NCBI GenBank assembly: GCA_003446015.1
Contig: DMBU01000124.1
Coordinates: forward strand, 1 to 64,000
Direction of reading: 5' to 3'
From: Bacteroidales bacterium
GTDB lineage: Bacteria > Bacteroidota > Bacteroidia > Bacteroidales > UBA12077
Length of the DNA stretch: 64,000 nucleotides
Made by a program: the position numbers and the translations under genes. The first letter of the stretch is position 1; every line of letters begins with the position of its first letter. A model generated the notes under the pieces. That model was not told the origin of the DNA and did not search any database. It saw nothing but the letters and a program-made list of their open reading frames with translations. Below, in pieces: positions 62,651-64,000 of the stretch.

Positions 62651-64000
62651 TTAATAGAAAACAGATTTTAATAATGGAGTATCTTTTGATTTTGACTTTT
62701 GTCTGCATCCAAAAGCAATATTAAATCCAAACCTAAAATTGAACGAAGTTGTTTTATGTCCCCATAAAGCAGCAGATGCATTATCTGAGATTACATATAT
62801 TTGAAATGGAGCACCTCCAAGTACAAGCCCAAAACCGATATTATTATATGCTCCGTTCATTATTGAATAGGTTAAACTTGCTGATAATCCATTTATTGGC
62901 CTGACATTTGCCGAAAAGGTGAAAGCCTGATTCAGGTTGCTATTGTAAAAATAAGATCGGGATAAAAAGCCAACATCAAATTTTTTAGAAACAGCATAAT
63001 TGGCTCCAATATAAACTTTAGCACCTAAGGTTGTAGTATAGGAGCTGGCTGTATTCGAAACTGTAAAACTATTCATTAGGGAGTCGGTCATTTCTTCAAA
63101 TGGATCGGTATCAGAATTTGAATTTCCAATTTCATTACTAACATCAATTCCCTTAAATGCATAATTTCCATTTAGCTCAATATTGGTTACATATTCTTTA
63201 TCCCATTTAATATAACCCAAATCAATTACACTCAATGAAACCGACAAACGATCAATGGGTTTATAAAAGATACCAACATCAATTCCTAAACCCATATTAT
63301 TATGAGCAAGTGCAAGATCAATTAATGAATCTGTTTCGGAATTTTCGATGTATGAAGGAACCTCAAAACCATCAAAATCGCCATCAGCATTAGTCGTAGC
63401 AATCATGGGTGATGATGTATTTACTATAGCATTTGCATTTAAGTATATCGAATCCCGACTGGTATACATACTTAAGGCATTGTTATCAAAATCAGATGTT
63501 ATATTTGCGTGACCAAAAAGCACCTTTGCCCTGATTCCTACTGAAAGATTGGGATTAATTTGTTTTGAAATACCTAAACCGTATTCACGATAAAAAGTGG
63601 AATTTACACCAAAATAACTCAAATCCGCACTTTGATTAATAAAATCTTGATTTCCCTGTAATGCAATTACCATTAAATCCTTTGGATAATTTATGGATGT
63701 AGACAATTTTTCGGACAGATTAAATGAGAAATACCACGAATTTACTCTAAACCCGAATGATAAAAGGTCTGTTCTAAAATCTTCGTAAAAGAAATTGTTT
63801 TCATCTAATTTGGATAAAAAATCTTCTGTATTAAATTCAGCATCAGGGTGTAAAAAGGTTATTAACGAATCTTCAGTGGGGTGTTTCATAATCACATCGG
63901 TTAAAGCCAGCCTGTTATTTCCGGCATCTAATTGAATAGATGAAACTACCGGAAGACCCAGAAAAAAGTTACATGTGGGTTGCATTGCCGGATTCATTAA
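62651..64000 (-). CDS. DUF5723-type outer-membrane protein, 5' end outside the window
   Basis: The frame continues through the right edge (a Leu codon at 63998-64000 precedes the internal Met), so the N-terminus with its signal peptide is missing. Seen: NPAMQPTCNFFLGLPVVSSI near the visible start, SFGFRVNSWYFSFNLSEKLS, YGLGISKQINPNLSVGIRAKVLFGHAN, and a C-terminal strand-rich part ending near FRFGFNIAFGC. This is typical of DUF5723 and related PorP/SprF-like barrels of Bacteroidota. At least 449 residues are visible. Function unknown; an outer-membrane barrel, possibly linked to the T9SS or to gliding-type machinery, is inferred. Confidence 0.78.
   Translation of the reverse strand, partial: LMNPAMQPTCNFFLGLPVVSSIQLDAGNNRLALTDVIMKHPTEDSLITFLHPDAEFNTEDFLSKLDENNFFYEDFRTDLLSFGFRVNSWYFSFNLSEKLSTSINYPKDLMVIALQGNQDFINQSADLSYFGVNSTFYREYGLGISKQINPNLSVGIRAKVLFGHANITSDFDNNALSMYTSRDSIYLNANAIVNTSSPMIATTNADGDFDGFEVPSYIENSETDSLIDLALAHNNMGLGIDVGIFYKPIDRLSVSLSVIDLGYIKWDKEYVTNIELNGNYAFKGIDVSNEIGNSNSDTDPFEEMTDSLMNSFTVSNTASSYTTTLGAKVYIGANYAVSKKFDVGFLSRSYFYNSNLNQAFTFSANVRPINGLSASLTYSIMNGAYNNIGFGLVLGGAPFQIYVISDNASAALWGHKTTSFNFRFGFNIAFGCRQKSKSKDTPLLKSVFY

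Noticed and set aside
1..64000. tRNA, rRNA, CRISPR array or prophage
   Set aside because: No cloverleaf-like stretch, no rRNA-like conserved block, no regularly spaced repeats and no phage structural genes were recognised by eye.

Overview
The window is low-GC DNA from a member of the phylum Bacteroidota. The evidence is a 2453-residue SprA of the type IX secretion system (T9SS) and a secreted protease with a T9SS sorting domain. An LpxC-FabZ fusion, the gene order ruvA-sprA-gcvH and promoters of the TAnnTTTG type agree with this. A futalosine-pathway menaquinone enzyme (MqnC) and a sulfide:quinone oxidoreductase operon suggest an anaerobic or microaerobic organism from a sulfide-exposed, perhaps marine, habitat. 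Order or genus cannot be fixed from the sequence alone. No tRNA, rRNA, CRISPR array or phage was seen.

Layout. Positions 1-1831: an IS1634-family insertion sequence sits just downstream of manC. It is flanked by a direct repeat of about 102 bp, and its transposase carries one in-frame amber codon. 1758-4500: manC (GDP-mannose synthesis) and a divergent mlaE-mlaF lipid-transport pair. 4497-8173: a Crp/Fnr regulator with FNR-like cysteines, divergent from an operon encoding SQR, a DUF1641 protein, a single-cysteine DsrC/TusE protein and DsrE2. Two perfect palindromes of CRP/FNR type lie between the regulator and the operon. 8174-12354: an unexplained intergenic stretch, a redoxin, and a minus-strand group of envelope genes (PQQ-like propeller, LolA-like protein, YkgJ-type cysteine cluster). 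12540-17609: two large FtsX-type permeases. 17681-23828: housekeeping enzymes sfsA, mqnC, pepA, pdxA and a malic enzyme.

23871-35254: T9SS-related region with a secreted trypsin-like protease, then ruvA, sprA and gcvH. 35303-44009: a TPR-PAS histidine kinase, an M14 carboxypeptidase, two exported thioredoxin-fold proteins, a palindromic intergenic repeat, a bile-acid:sodium-type transporter and a lipoprotein. 44108-47822: a 1041-residue ABCG-type half transporter with an N-terminal helical domain, followed by a SiaC/DUF1987-type protein. 47819-52449: minus-strand lipid A genes lpxA, lpxC-fabZ, lpxD and an HD hydrolase. 52614-57470: a promoter, leader hairpin and the rimP-nusA-infB operon. 57534-64000: minus-strand envelope genes, including a PorE-like protein that ends in two SPOR domains, a FadL-type porin and a DUF5723-type outer-membrane protein cut by the window edge.

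The most interesting locus is the regulator/SQR/DUF1641/DsrC/DsrE2 block at 4.5-8.2 kb. It reads as a self-contained, probably redox-regulated module that oxidises sulfide and passes sulfane sulfur to carrier proteins. The second is the insertion sequence with its very long target duplication.
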